Part shown: positions 1 through 8,320 of the stretch, piece by piece
How positions within the stretch are numbered: position 1 is the first letter of the stretch
How the letters are laid out: each line of letters begins with the position of its first letter
Source of the DNA: Pokkaliibacter sp. MBI-7
GTDB lineage: Bacteria > Pseudomonadota > Gammaproteobacteria > Pseudomonadales > Balneatricaceae
Assembly (NCBI RefSeq): GCF_029846635.1
Contig: NZ_JARVTG010000001.1
Location: 558,001-622,000 of the forward strand
DNA: 64,000 nucleotides
Reading direction: 5' to 3'
Translations under genes and position numbers: made by a program
Notes under the pieces: model-generated
Databases searched by the model: none
Told to the model about the DNA's origin: nothing
Seen by the model: only the letters and a program-made list of their open reading frames with translations

Positions 1-2
1 TC

Positions 3-434
3 AGCCACATGACGCAACAGGCAGAGGAAGTGGCCAACAGTGCCCGTACACTGGCACTTTCCAGCGACCGTATTCAGAGCGTGGTGCAGGTCATTCAGCA
101 GATTGCCGATCAGACCAACCTGCTGGCGCTGAACGCCGCTATTGAGGCAGCACGCGCAGGGGAAATGGGCCGGGGTTTTGCTGTAGTAGCCGACGAGGTA
201 CGCGGACTGGCAGAAAAATCACGGCAAAGTGCCGGTGAAATCGGCGCCGATATCGACAAGCTGGCCAATGAGATACGGCGTGTGGCGCAGGATATTGAAG
301 GTCAATCCGGAGCGGTGGGTGAACTGTCATCGATGCTGTCATCACTGGAGCACACCAGCTCGCTGACCGCGGATAACGCTTCACGCACCAAGGGTGTGGC
401 CAATACCCTGCTGGCGCTGACGAAACGGCACTGA
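3..434 (+). CDS. Methyl-accepting chemotaxis protein, C-terminal part (5' end outside window)
   Basis: The frame is open to the left edge of the window, so this is the 3' end of a longer gene and the ATG at 9 need not be its start. The residues visible are the cytoplasmic signalling domain of a chemotaxis receptor, including the conserved hairpin tip that binds CheA and CheW (IADQTNLLALNAAIEAARAG, then GRGFAVVADEVR). It ends in LLALTKRH with no CheR/CheB-binding pentapeptide. The sensory and membrane parts are missing, so the ligand cannot be inferred. A complete second receptor lies at 3206-4795. Confidence 0.93.
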   Translation, partial: SHMTQQAEEVANSARTLALSSDRIQSVVQVIQQIADQTNLLALNAAIEAARAGEMGRGFAVVADEVRGLAEKSRQSAGEIGADIDKLANEIRRVAQDIEGQSGAVGELSSMLSSLEHTSSLTADNASRTKGVANTLLALTKRH

Positions 435-500
435 GGCTGACTCTTGCGCTGCAGTCTCACCATGAGGCTGCGGCGTGCTATGACATCACCGGCTGGAGGC

Positions 501-1250
501 TTAGCCGCGCAGGTGGTACAGCAGAATACCTGCAGCAATAGCGACGTTCAGTGACTCACTCTGACCGTAGAGAGGAATAAACAGATTGCTACGGGTCTGA
601 TCCAGCAGTACATCACTGACACCACTGCCTTCGTTCCCCATGATCAGGCCAAAACGGGGCTGTGACGGAATTTGCTGAAACGGCACGGCCTTGCGCAACG
701 CTGACCCAAATACCGGTACATCTCGCTGGTTCAGCGTAGCCAGCACCTCGGGTAACGCCTGATGCCAGAGCGGCAGATGGAAATGACTGCCCTGTGCTGA
801 ACGCAGCACCTTGGGGTTGTAGGGGTCGACACAGCCATCACCAAGAATGACACCATCCAGACCCGCCGCATCCGCCGTACGAATCATAGTGCCAAGATTG
901 CCGGGGTCCTGCACGGCATCCAGTAGCAGGAAGCGCTGCCCTGATGTCAGTACGGTCGCCTCTTCCTGCATCCTGCAGATGGCGGCGACCCCCTGCGGGG
1001 TTTCAGTATCCGTGATGGCCTTCATCACTTCCGGGCTGATCTGCGTCAGCACCACGCCAGCGCTACCGGCAGGCACCGGCTGGCCCTCGACCAGCAGCAG
1101 CTCTTCCACCCGTCCCGCCTGTTTCAGCGCTTCTTCCACCAGGTGATGTCCTTCCACCAGAAACTGCCTGCTCTGCTGGCGGTACTTGCGAGTCTGGAGT
1201 TTTTTCCAGGCTTTGACCTGGGGATTCTGGGTGGAAGTAATCTGGCGCAC
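501..1250 (-). CDS. TrmH/SpoU-family RNA 2'-O-methyltransferase (RlmB-like)
   Basis: This 249-residue protein is a SPOUT-class methyltransferase that uses S-adenosylmethionine to methylate a ribose 2'-OH in RNA. The N-terminal substrate-binding part begins with the typical ITSTQNPQVKAWKKL and has FLVEGHHLVEEAL. The SPOUT motifs follow: motif 1 in DPGNLGTMIRTADAAG, motif 2 in GNEGSGVSD, and motif 3 in IPLYGQSESLNVAIAAGILL. Length and order fit the family of 23S rRNA methyltransferases that includes RlmB and TsnR-like enzymes. The exact RNA target cannot be read from sequence. The start is a GTG at 1250 with a weak purine-rich stretch upstream. It lies downstream of, and on the same strand as, the DUF6447-type gene, with about 130 bases between. 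Confidence 0.9.
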   Translation of the reverse strand: MRQITSTQNPQVKAWKKLQTRKYRQQSRQFLVEGHHLVEEALKQAGRVEELLLVEGQPVPAGSAGVVLTQISPEVMKAITDTETPQGVAAICRMQEEATVLTSGQRFLLLDAVQDPGNLGTMIRTADAAGLDGVILGDGCVDPYNPKVLRSAQGSHFHLPLWHQALPEVLATLNQRDVPVFGSALRKAVPFQQIPSQPRFGLIMGNEGSGVSDVLLDQTRSNLFIPLYGQSESLNVAIAAGILLYHLRG

Positions 1251-1380
1251 GCGGGTCTCTTTTGATCAGACGGGAATACGGAGGATAGAAATAAAAAGAG
1301 CCGTTAATGATAGGCGATCAGCCCGTCAGAAACGACTCCCGTTTGCTCACCTTCTGCAGGGAGCGAAAAGTGACGCCCGG

Positions 1381-2649
1381 TTAAGAAGCGAGACTGGTGC
1401 TGTCTGGCAGCAGTCCTTTCAGTGCATTGATGTAGGCATTGCGGGCGGTCTGCAGCGCAGCAGCCTTGGCCTGCAGACGGGCAAGCTCCTGATCAACGAA
1501 CTGAATGCTGGCGATCTGCGCTTTTGCTTCTTCGGACAGTGTATCGAGATCGTATTCTTTGTTATCGATATTGATGCTAGGCATAACGTTCCTTGAATCC
1601 TGGACAAAGGTTGGCAGCGGCACCACCGCTGTTGAAGGTGAAGCCTCCGCAGTGTCATCGAATCCCGCAGGATTGGCAATGCGCAGATAGCCAAGTCGTT
1701 GATTAATATCCAGCAGACTTCGAATTTTGCCGTCCGTTTCCGCAACCGACAATGGCACGCGCTGGCGCTCACGCTGGCAGCTGAGTGCGGCTTGCTGCCG
1801 GCCCTGCTGAGGGTCGCTGGCCAGCCTGTAGCCACTGCCGAGTAAAGCAACAGCTGCACGCTGAAACAGCGGCAGCGGCAGTTCCCGTTGCAGCAGTATC
1901 TCTTCACTCAACCGGAAACCACTGGCTTCAGTGAGTGCCAGCATGTAGCGGGTCGGCTCGCGCAACACCAGCCGGCCATCGACGCTGAGGTGCAGCAAAG
2001 GAAAGAATGGCGCCAGCTCCGGCAACAGGTGATTGGCAAACACCCGGTCTTTCCAGTAACGCCCGGCAATCAGGGTAAAGTGCCGGTAGTCCTCAATCGG
2101 GCGAAAATTAGCCTGATAAAACGGCAGAATTTCCACTTTGGGTTTGGTCGGTACTACCGTGTCATTGGCCACATCGACATAAAGGCTGCCGACCTGAAAG
2201 GCATTCTGAAAGTATTCGCGGCGCAGATCCCCCCACACCTGCCGAATCATGCCGCCAGCCTGCAAAAATGCCCGCACTGCCTGCCAGCCTGCGCTTTGCT
2301 GCGCAGACGGAGACTCGGAGCCAAACCGGGCGAGGCGCTGCTGCATCAACTGGGAGATTTCCAGACACTGACCAAGGGGATAGGTTTTGCCCAGCTTGAT
2401 GGGCTGTCTGGGCTGCTGCTCGGCATCCACTTCTGCACGTAATGTCAGCAGCCACTGCTCGACCTGTGACAGATGCGGCAGCAGATAGCGTTCCGTCAGA
2501 GCATGCTGAACGTCGTACTCGGGCACACGAGGCTCGTTGGGCAGCAGAGACTGTAGTGGTGGGTGAACAGAGGGCGGCCAGGGCGACAGGCTGTCGGGCA
2601 CGGTTGCATCCTTAGAGCTGGCGGTTTGGGCTTCCAGCATATAAGCCAT
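1381..2649 (-). CDS. Protein of unknown function with C-terminal DUF6447-like segment
   Basis: I do not recognise the first ~350 residues as a named domain. They are soluble-looking, without signal peptide or membrane helix, and contain a conserved-looking block (GGMIRQVWGDLRREYFQNAF, then IEDYRHFTLIAGRYWKDRVF). The last ~60 residues (INIDNKEYDLDTLSEEAKAQ, followed by a helix ending in NAYINALKGLLP) match my memory of the small DUF6447 family, which normally occurs alone as a protein of 60-90 residues. The first ATG (2649) lies inside a long hairpin and has no clear ribosome-binding site; the next in-frame ATG is at 2640. It probably follows the DUF6482-like gene as a transcription unit. Function is unknown. 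Confidence 0.72.
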   Translation of the reverse strand: MAYMLEAQTASSKDATVPDSLSPWPPSVHPPLQSLLPNEPRVPEYDVQHALTERYLLPHLSQVEQWLLTLRAEVDAEQQPRQPIKLGKTYPLGQCLEISQLMQQRLARFGSESPSAQQSAGWQAVRAFLQAGGMIRQVWGDLRREYFQNAFQVGSLYVDVANDTVVPTKPKVEILPFYQANFRPIEDYRHFTLIAGRYWKDRVFANHLLPELAPFFPLLHLSVDGRLVLREPTRYMLALTEASGFRLSEEILLQRELPLPLFQRAAVALLGSGYRLASDPQQGRQQAALSCQRERQRVPLSVAETDGKIRSLLDINQRLGYLRIANPAGFDDTAEASPSTAVVPLPTFVQDSRNVMPSINIDNKEYDLDTLSEEAKAQIASIQFVDQELARLQAKAAALQTARNAYINALKGLLPDSTSLAS

Positions 2650-2688
2650 TGCCGGTTGTGGCTACGCCCGGCCACAACCGGCAATGGC
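2645..2688. repeat. 18-bp perfect inverted repeat overlapping a start codon
   Basis: GCCATTGCCGGTTGTGGC (2645-2662) is followed by an 8-base loop and then its exact reverse complement (2671-2688). On the minus strand the hairpin falls between the stop of the DUF6482-like gene (2698) and the DUF6447-type gene, and it contains that gene's first ATG at 2649. There is no strong T-run on either side. It could be an intercistronic terminator or attenuator, or a structure that hides the start codon. Confidence 0.75.
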
Positions 2689-2697
2689 AGCAACACC

Positions 2698-3012
2698 TTA
2701 GTGATCGTGATCGGGATCAGCAATGGGTACCATCAGCTCGTTATCCAGATCACCGCCGGGCTGGCCGATCATTTCATCATACGCACTGTGGTGACAGAGA
2801 TAGGCGCGGGAAATCCCCATGCCACGGAACGGCTTTTTGGCATCAATCTGACTGCGAAAACGCAGACACTGATTCTGCTCATCACGCACACTATGCCATT
2901 CATCCCCTACCTGCACCTCCACCAGATACAGGCTGTTTTCCAGTGAACGCAGACGCAATGCCTGGGGGCTGGGGGTTAACTGGCGGACTTGACTGAGAGT
3001 TACACCTTGCAT
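2698..3012 (-). CDS. DUF6482-like small cytoplasmic protein
   Basis: This 104-residue protein has the pattern I associate with DUF6482: an N-terminal region of short strands (LYLVEVQVGDEWHSV), a middle segment LRFRSQIDAKK, and a motif with YLCHHSAYDEMIG. The C-terminus is acidic and His-rich (PIADPDHDH). There is no signal peptide or membrane segment. The start at 3012 is well supported by AGAGGAG seven to eight bases upstream on the coding strand. The biochemical role is unknown. It is divergent from the chemotaxis receptor gene, leaving about 190 bases between for both promoters. Confidence 0.72.
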   Translation of the reverse strand: MQGVTLSQVRQLTPSPQALRLRSLENSLYLVEVQVGDEWHSVRDEQNQCLRFRSQIDAKKPFRGMGISRAYLCHHSAYDEMIGQPGGDLDNELMVPIADPDHDH

Positions 3013-3205
3013 GTTCTGACTCCTCTGCTGGTCATCTCACGCGGGGTTATACGCAACTCCAGCGCCAGTGGATGACCCTTTCGAGCCATTCACCCTGTTA
3101 TCCCCTCCGAAACTGGAAAGATTGCCCCGCATACACCACATTTAAGGTCAAACTCCGCAAACAAAAAGAACAACAACCTGGCAGGTTGTGCTGGAGATTC
3201 CCACC

Positions 3206-4795
3206 ATGACTATCCGCACCAAGGTATACGCCGGCATCATCACCCTGATGCTGGTCATTCTGCTCAATGCCGCCGCTGGCCTCTTCGCTATCCGCCAGCT
3301 GTCCTCTGCCCTTGAATACATCACCGGTCCGGCCTGGGCGACGGCGGACGGCGCCATGGAAGGCACTATCGGCATTCAGGCAGAAATCATCCTGCTCAAG
3401 GATTTTGCTGCGGGCGAGATCGACCTGAACAAAGCTCACAGCAAGCTTGAAGAAGCCGGCCAGTTTACCGCACAGGCATTGACCCGCATGAAGGAAGCGG
3501 CGCTGATCAGCCCGGCTCAGATTTCGCAGCTCGATCAGCATCTGCAGCAGTTTGCCAAAGCCAAGGAGCTGCTGCTGAACAGCACGCCGGACAACCGGAC
3601 ACAGGCGGCCAGTGCACTCAGTGCTCAGGTGGAAACCATGCTGGACTTTATCGACAAGCTGGAGGCCGATGCAGACAGCAAGGTGGAGGCGACGGCGGGC
3701 GATCTGGATGTGGTCATCGGCAGCCTTAAATCCACAGCAGTCGTCACCCTTGTTATCGCTCTGGTGCTGGCCATGGTGATTCTACTGCTGGCACGCCGCT
3801 ACGTGATCCAGCCCATTCGTCACCTGACCCATCTGCTGGCCGAACTGACCCGTGGTGACGGCAACCTGCGTACCCGCCTGCAGATCAACAGCAAGGACGA
3901 AATGGGTGAGCTGGCCGGGTACTTCAATCAGTTTCTCGACGTGATTCACAATCTGGTGCGACAGGTGACTCACACCATCGACCACACCACTTCGCTGATG
4001 CAGCACATCGGCAGCAGCCTGCAGCAGATTGATGAAGGCGCTACCCGGCAATGCCGGGAAACAGAGCAGATCGTCACAGCGGTCAATCAGATGACCTCCA
4101 CACTGGGGGAAGTGGCACACTTTGCCGCTGATACGGAAAGCAGCTCCACCACCGCACAAAGCCAGTCGCGCAGTGGCCAGAACGACCTGCAGGGAACCAT
4201 GGACTCGCTGCATGAGGTGGTGTCGGAAATGGAAAAAGCCTCTACCGTCATTGCCCATCTGGAATCAGACGGGCAGAACATTGGCTCGGTGCTGGAGGTG
4301 ATTCGCAGTATTGCCGAACAGACCAATCTGCTGGCACTCAATGCCGCCATTGAAGCAGCACGGGCAGGGGAAACCGGGCGGGGCTTCGCGGTGGTGGCAG
4401 ATGAGGTGCGCAATCTGGCCAACCGCACCCATCAGTCGACACTGGAAATCCAGACGGTGGTAGAACGTATTCAGCGCGGCTCCAGTGACGCCGCCAACGT
4501 GATGCGCACCTCACAGCGGCTGGCCGACTCAGTGGCGGAACAGGCCGCCAACAGTATTCAGGTGTTCGGCCAGATCAGTGACACCATTGATCAGCTCAAT
4601 GGCCTGAACCGGCATATTTCTTCTGCTACAGGAGAGCAGCGACGGGTATCGGAAGAGGTCAATATGCGCATTGCGTCAGTGGCCAGCAGCGCCAATGACA
4701 ATGCATCGTTGACCCGAGCCGCGGTCACCACCAAGGATCAGCTACTGAACGACATCTATCAGCTACAGACACTGACCAGCCGCTTCGGCATCTGA
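3206..4795 (+). CDS. Methyl-accepting chemotaxis protein (complete)
   Basis: This transmembrane chemoreceptor relays a signal to the CheA/CheW kinase complex. I chose the ATG at 3206 (529 residues) over the upstream GTG at 3188 because GGAG lies nine bases before it and the first membrane helix then begins near residue 8. The order is TM1 (about 8-30), a periplasmic helical sensor of about 145 residues, TM2 (about 176-198), HAMP (about 199-250) and the signalling coiled coil. The hairpin tip at about 366-412 contains IAEQTNLLALNAAIEAARAG and GRGFAVVADEVR. No C-terminal pentapeptide tether is seen. The periplasmic part resembles a four-helix-bundle sensor; the ligand is unknown. Confidence 0.93.
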   Translation: MTIRTKVYAGIITLMLVILLNAAAGLFAIRQLSSALEYITGPAWATADGAMEGTIGIQAEIILLKDFAAGEIDLNKAHSKLEEAGQFTAQALTRMKEAALISPAQISQLDQHLQQFAKAKELLLNSTPDNRTQAASALSAQVETMLDFIDKLEADADSKVEATAGDLDVVIGSLKSTAVVTLVIALVLAMVILLLARRYVIQPIRHLTHLLAELTRGDGNLRTRLQINSKDEMGELAGYFNQFLDVIHNLVRQVTHTIDHTTSLMQHIGSSLQQIDEGATRQCRETEQIVTAVNQMTSTLGEVAHFAADTESSSTTAQSQSRSGQNDLQGTMDSLHEVVSEMEKASTVIAHLESDGQNIGSVLEVIRSIAEQTNLLALNAAIEAARAGETGRGFAVVADEVRNLANRTHQSTLEIQTVVERIQRGSSDAANVMRTSQRLADSVAEQAANSIQVFGQISDTIDQLNGLNRHISSATGEQRRVSEEVNMRIASVASSANDNASLTRAAVTTKDQLLNDIYQLQTLTSRFGI

Positions 4796-4851
4796 GCTGG
4801 CTCGTGATCATGCTCCGCAGGCTGTGGAGCTGATAAGGGGAAGATATAAAT

Positions 4852-4883
4852 CAGTAAGAGGCTGAGTCTGCAGCCTCTTACTG
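4852..4883. terminator. Hairpin between convergent genes
   Basis: CAGTAAGAGGCTG (4852-4864) and its exact reverse complement (4871-4883) form a 13-bp stem with a 6-base loop. It lies between the end of the chemoreceptor gene (4795, plus) and the end of the VF530-like gene (4892, minus). Neither side has a strong T-run, so it is a possible bidirectional terminator rather than a textbook one. Confidence 0.6.
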
Positions 4884-4891
4884 TCAGCCGT

Positions 4892-5173
4892 TCATTTCCA
4901 GCCTTTCATTTCCAGATAGAGCGCTTCGACCTTGGTGCGAGCCCAGGGCGTCTTGCGCAGGAAACGCAGGCTGGATTTGACACTGGGCTCGTTGCGGAAG
5001 CAGCGGATGTCCACCCGCTCTGCCATTTCATCCCAGCCTTTCTGCGCCACCAGTTCATTAAGGATCATTTCCAGCGTCACCCCATGCATAGGGTTGTTGG
5101 CCTGACCTGCAGTCTTGGCGCTCTCTGCTTCGGCAGAACGTGACTCGGTGGGAGTATGGTTGTCAGTTGTCAT
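4892..5173 (-). CDS. VF530-like (DUF2132) small DNA-binding protein
   Basis: The core HGVTLEMILNELVAQKGW, followed by VDIRCF and then SLRFLRKTPWARTKVEALYL, is the signature of the VF530 family. These are small helical proteins with a double-stranded-DNA-binding-like fold and no assigned physiological role. I chose the ATG at 5173 (93 residues); a GTG at 5206 would add 11 residues without family resemblance, and neither start has a strong ribosome-binding site. The Ser/Glu/Ala-rich N-terminal ~25 residues are probably disordered. It is downstream of clpB on the same strand, but clpB has its own terminator, so it is probably transcribed separately. Confidence 0.82.
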   Translation of the reverse strand: MTTDNHTPTESRSAEAESAKTAGQANNPMHGVTLEMILNELVAQKGWDEMAERVDIRCFRNEPSVKSSLRFLRKTPWARTKVEALYLEMKGWK

Positions 5174-5315
5174 AGTGGTACTCAAAAGACGCTGCTCAGG
5201 GCACACCCAGCAGGGCTTTCCTTAACAGGCTGTTAAGGAGATTGCAGCGCGCTGGAATAGAAAAGGACGCTATTGTAACCCCGCTCCCGCCATGCGTCAG
5301 CCCGCTGCGCAAGCA

Positions 5316-5346
5316 GAAAAAACAACGCCCGCACAAGGCGGGCGTT
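5316..5346 (-). terminator. Rho-independent terminator of clpB
   Basis: Read on the minus strand, AACGCCCGC and GCGGGCGTT form a 9-bp GC-rich stem with a 5-base loop (5324-5346), followed by GTTTTTT (5317-5323). It starts 19 bases after the clpB stop codon. Confidence 0.88.
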
Positions 5347-5364
5347 GCAGATAACACCTGACGC

Positions 5365-7941
5365 TTACTGACCAAACACCAGCTGACCGTTGACCAGACT
5401 GACCTTGATGGTGCTTCCCGGTGCAAAGTGACCAGAAAGAATCTCGTTGGCCAGCGGGTTTTCCAGATGACGCTGGATGGAGCGCTTGAGCGGACGCGCA
5501 CCGTAAACCGGGTCGAAGCCCACCGCCACCAGATGGTCCAGTGCCTCGGGGGTGATCTCCAGCTGCAGATCGCGCTCCTGCAGACGCTGCCCCAGACGGC
5601 TGATCTGGATATCCGCAATGCCACGCACCTGACTCTGGCCAAGGCTGTGGAACACCACCACTTCGTCGATACGGTTGACCAGTTCCGGGCGGAAATGGGT
5701 CGCAACCACATCCATCACCTTGTCCTTCATTTCCTCATAGAGGGTGTCGGAGCTGGTGTACGCCTGAATAATGTCGGACCCCAGGTTGGAAGTCATGACA
5801 ATCACGGTATTGCGGAAGTCCACGGTGCGGCCCTGACCATCGGTCAGGCGACCATCCTCCAGCACCTGCAGCAGGATATTGAAGACATCCGGGTGCGCCT
5901 TCTCCACTTCATCCAGCAGCACAACAGAGTAGGGCTTACGCCGCACGGTTTCGGTCAGGTAACCGCCCTCTTCATAACCCACGTAACCGGGAGGAGCACC
6001 GATCAGACGAGCCACGGAGTGCTTCTCCATAAACTCGGACATATCGATCCGTACCATCGCCTCTTCGGTATCGAACAGGAAACGCGCCAGCGCCTTACAC
6101 AGTTCGGTTTTACCCACCCCGGTTGGGCCGAGGAACAGGAAAGAACCGTTAGGACGATTAGGATCCGCCAGCCCCGCACGGGAACGACGTACCGCGTTAG
6201 CCACCGCCACCACAGCTTCATCCTGACCGATGACGCTTTCGTGCAGGGCGTCTTCCATTCGCAGCAGCTTTTCACGCTCGCCTTCGAGCATTTTCGAGAT
6301 AGGGATGCCGGTCCATTTGGACACCACCTCGGCCACCTCTTCCTCAGACACACGGTTACGCAGCAACTGCATATCCATCATTTCTGCCTGAGAGGCCATA
6401 TCCAGCTGCTTTTCCAGATCAGGAATCACGCCGTACTGCAGCTCAGACATGCGCGCCAGATTACCGCTGCGGCGCGCCTGTTCCATATCGACCCGCGCTT
6501 GTTCCAGCTGTTCCTTGATCTTCTGTGAACCCTGCAGTGCGGCTTTTTCAGTTTTCCACACCTCTTCCAGATCCGCGTATTCGCGTTCCAGCTTGCCGAT
6601 CACCTGCTCCAGATCATCCAGCCGTGCCTTGGAGGCCTTGTCGGTCTCCTTCTTCAGCGCCTCACGCTCCATCTTCAACTGAATAAGACGACGGTCGAGA
6701 CGATCCATTTCTTCTGGTTTGGAGTCCATCTCCATACGGATACGACTGCCTGCTTCGTCAATCAGGTCGATGGCCTTGTCCGGCAGCTGGCGGTCAGTGA
6801 TATAGCGTTGTGACAGCTTGGCTGCTGCAATGATGGCCGAGTCGGTGATGTCGACACCGTGGTGCACTTCGTAGCGCTCTTTCAGGCCACGCAGAATAGC
6901 GATGGTGTCTTCAACGCTGGGTTCATCCACCAGTACTTTCTGGAAACGACGCTCCAGCGCCGCATCTTTCTCAATGTACTGACGGTATTCATCCAGCGTG
7001 GTGGCACCGACGCAGTGCAGCTCGCCACGCGCCAGGGCGGGCTTGAGCATATTGCCTGCGTCCATCGCCCCCTCACCCTTACCAGCACCGACCATGGTGT
7101 GCAGCTCATCAATAAAGAGAATGACCCGCCCTTCTTCCTTGGCCAGCTCATTCAGCACGGCTTTCAGACGCTCCTCGAACTCACCGCGGAACTTGGCACC
7201 GGCAATCAGGGCGCCCATATCCAGTGACAGCACCTGCTTGTCTTTAAGACCTTCCGGCACCTCGCCGTTGACGATACGCTGCGCCAGCCCCTCGACAATG
7301 GCCGTTTTACCCACACCGGGTTCACCGATCAGCACCGGGTTGTTCTTGGTTCGACGCTGCAGTACCTGAATGGTGCGGCGAATCTCATCGTCACGACCGA
7401 TCACCGGGTCCAGCTTGCCTGCTACCGCGCGTGCCGTCAGATCGATGGTGTATTTCTTCAGCGCATCACGCTTTTCTTCGGCATTGGGGTCGCTCACGTT
7501 TTCACCGCCACGCACTTTATTGATCACCGCTTCCAGTTGTTCTTTCTTGATGCCCTGTGCGCGCAGCACATCGCCCAGCCCGGACTTGTCATCCATCGCC
7601 GCCAGTACCACCAGCTCGCTGGAAATATACTGGTCACCATTTTGCTGCGAGGCCTTGTCGGCCAGATTGAGCAGGCGGGCAAACCGCTCTGACGGACGCA
7701 CGTCACCATCGTGCTGTTTCACCGTTGCCAGTTTGCCCAGCTCTTTATCCAGCTCACGGCGCACCTTGGCAACATCGAAGCCTGCCTGCGACAGAATGCT
7801 ACGAGTACTGCCTCCCTGCTGATCCAGCAGGCTGACAAATAAATGAAGGGGTTCCAGCTGATTATGGTCACGGCCGACGGCCAGAGAAACGGCGTCGTTC
7901 AGTGCTTCCTGCAGCTTGGTAGTAAAACGGTCGATACGCAT
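5365..7941 (-). CDS. clpB: ATP-dependent disaggregase ClpB (Hsp104 family)
   Basis: ClpB is a cytoplasmic AAA+ hexamer that extracts and threads aggregated proteins together with DnaK/DnaJ/GrpE. At 858 residues it matches the family's usual length. It has a Clp N-domain (about 1-145), first AAA+ domain with Walker A GEPGVGKT at 206-213, a coiled-coil middle domain (about 410-525) and second AAA+ domain with Walker A GPTGVGKT at 605-612. The ClpP-binding IGF/IGL loop of ClpA/X is not seen, as expected. The ATG at 7941 has GGAGGT eight bases upstream. A heat-shock sigma-32 type promoter lies about 100 bases upstream (8047-8073). In E. coli, clpB directly follows rluD-pgeF; here a 38-kb locus separates them. 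Confidence 0.98.
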   Translation of the reverse strand: MRIDRFTTKLQEALNDAVSLAVGRDHNQLEPLHLFVSLLDQQGGSTRSILSQAGFDVAKVRRELDKELGKLATVKQHDGDVRPSERFARLLNLADKASQQNGDQYISSELVVLAAMDDKSGLGDVLRAQGIKKEQLEAVINKVRGGENVSDPNAEEKRDALKKYTIDLTARAVAGKLDPVIGRDDEIRRTIQVLQRRTKNNPVLIGEPGVGKTAIVEGLAQRIVNGEVPEGLKDKQVLSLDMGALIAGAKFRGEFEERLKAVLNELAKEEGRVILFIDELHTMVGAGKGEGAMDAGNMLKPALARGELHCVGATTLDEYRQYIEKDAALERRFQKVLVDEPSVEDTIAILRGLKERYEVHHGVDITDSAIIAAAKLSQRYITDRQLPDKAIDLIDEAGSRIRMEMDSKPEEMDRLDRRLIQLKMEREALKKETDKASKARLDDLEQVIGKLEREYADLEEVWKTEKAALQGSQKIKEQLEQARVDMEQARRSGNLARMSELQYGVIPDLEKQLDMASQAEMMDMQLLRNRVSEEEVAEVVSKWTGIPISKMLEGEREKLLRMEDALHESVIGQDEAVVAVANAVRRSRAGLADPNRPNGSFLFLGPTGVGKTELCKALARFLFDTEEAMVRIDMSEFMEKHSVARLIGAPPGYVGYEEGGYLTETVRRKPYSVVLLDEVEKAHPDVFNILLQVLEDGRLTDGQGRTVDFRNTVIVMTSNLGSDIIQAYTSSDTLYEEMKDKVMDVVATHFRPELVNRIDEVVVFHSLGQSQVRGIADIQISRLGQRLQERDLQLEITPEALDHLVAVGFDPVYGARPLKRSIQRHLENPLANEILSGHFAPGSTIKVSLVNGQLVFGQ

Positions 7942-8046
7942 TGAGCTACCTCCAAAGTCATAAGCCCGATGATGGAAACGGCGCTTGCACTGGATAAGTT
8001 GCCAGTCACGATATGGCCGTTATGAGTTCGGGCGATTGACTGTGAA

Positions 8047-8073
8047 AGTTGGGGCAGCGCTGATGAATTCAAG
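8047..8073 (-). promoter_or_regulatory. Sigma-32 (heat-shock) promoter for clpB
   Basis: On the minus strand, CTTGAA (8073-8068) is followed after 13 bases by CCCCAACT (8054-8047). This is close to the sigma-32 consensus CTTGAAA-N(11-16)-CCCCATNT, and it sits about 105 bases upstream of the clpB ATG. Heat-shock control of clpB is established in E. coli; its use here is inferred from the match. Confidence 0.75.
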
Positions 8074-8077
8074 ATGA

Positions 8078-8138
8078 CTAATGTTAGAAAACTCACATTA
8101 GCAATCGCGATGTTGATGCGGATCAAGCATTGCTAATG
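8078..8138. promoter_or_regulatory. Clustered CATTAG/CTAATG inverted repeats, candidate operator
   Basis: CATTAGCAAT (8096-8105) has an exact reverse complement ATTGCTAATG at 8129-8138, 23 bases apart. Just upstream, CTAATGT (8078-8084) pairs with ACATTAG (8095-8101), so the same hexamer occurs three times within 61 bases. The position between clpB and the adaptor operon suggests binding sites of a dimeric regulator. The regulator is unknown. Confidence 0.5.
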
Positions 8139-8320
8139 GACGAGCGGGTGCTACCAGTGCGAAGGGCTTCAAGTTGAGCGCTTCTCCCCTCGTCCAACAG
8201 ATAAACTCTGCTACACTGCGCTACAACTGATTGCCGAGTATGTGTCTGAACCGATCATGCTTGCGGCTAGTTCAATCGCACTGCAGAGCATGTCTGCAGT
8301 CACCATGAGGTCAAGACAGC

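Larger units (their letters stand above)
7942..8320. other. Divergent intergenic region, clpB / adaptor operon
   Basis: These 379 bases hold the clpB ribosome-binding site (about 7950), the sigma-32 type promoter for clpB (8047-8073), a cluster of CATTAG/CTAATG inverted repeats (8078-8138) and the leader of the adaptor operon. The GTG start at 8321 has GAGG at 8307-8310. I could not identify a convincing sigma-70 promoter for the plus-strand operon. A TTGAGC at 8174-8179 has no well-spaced -10 partner. Confidence 0.6.

Noticed and set aside
3..434. Broken chemoreceptor pseudogene
   Set aside because: The frame runs off the window edge intact and ends normally, so truncation by the window explains it.
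5428..6528. 366-codon open frame on the plus strand opposite clpB
   Set aside because: It lies fully within clpB, which is unmistakable on the other strand, and its translation is His/Gln/Leu-rich without domain pattern.
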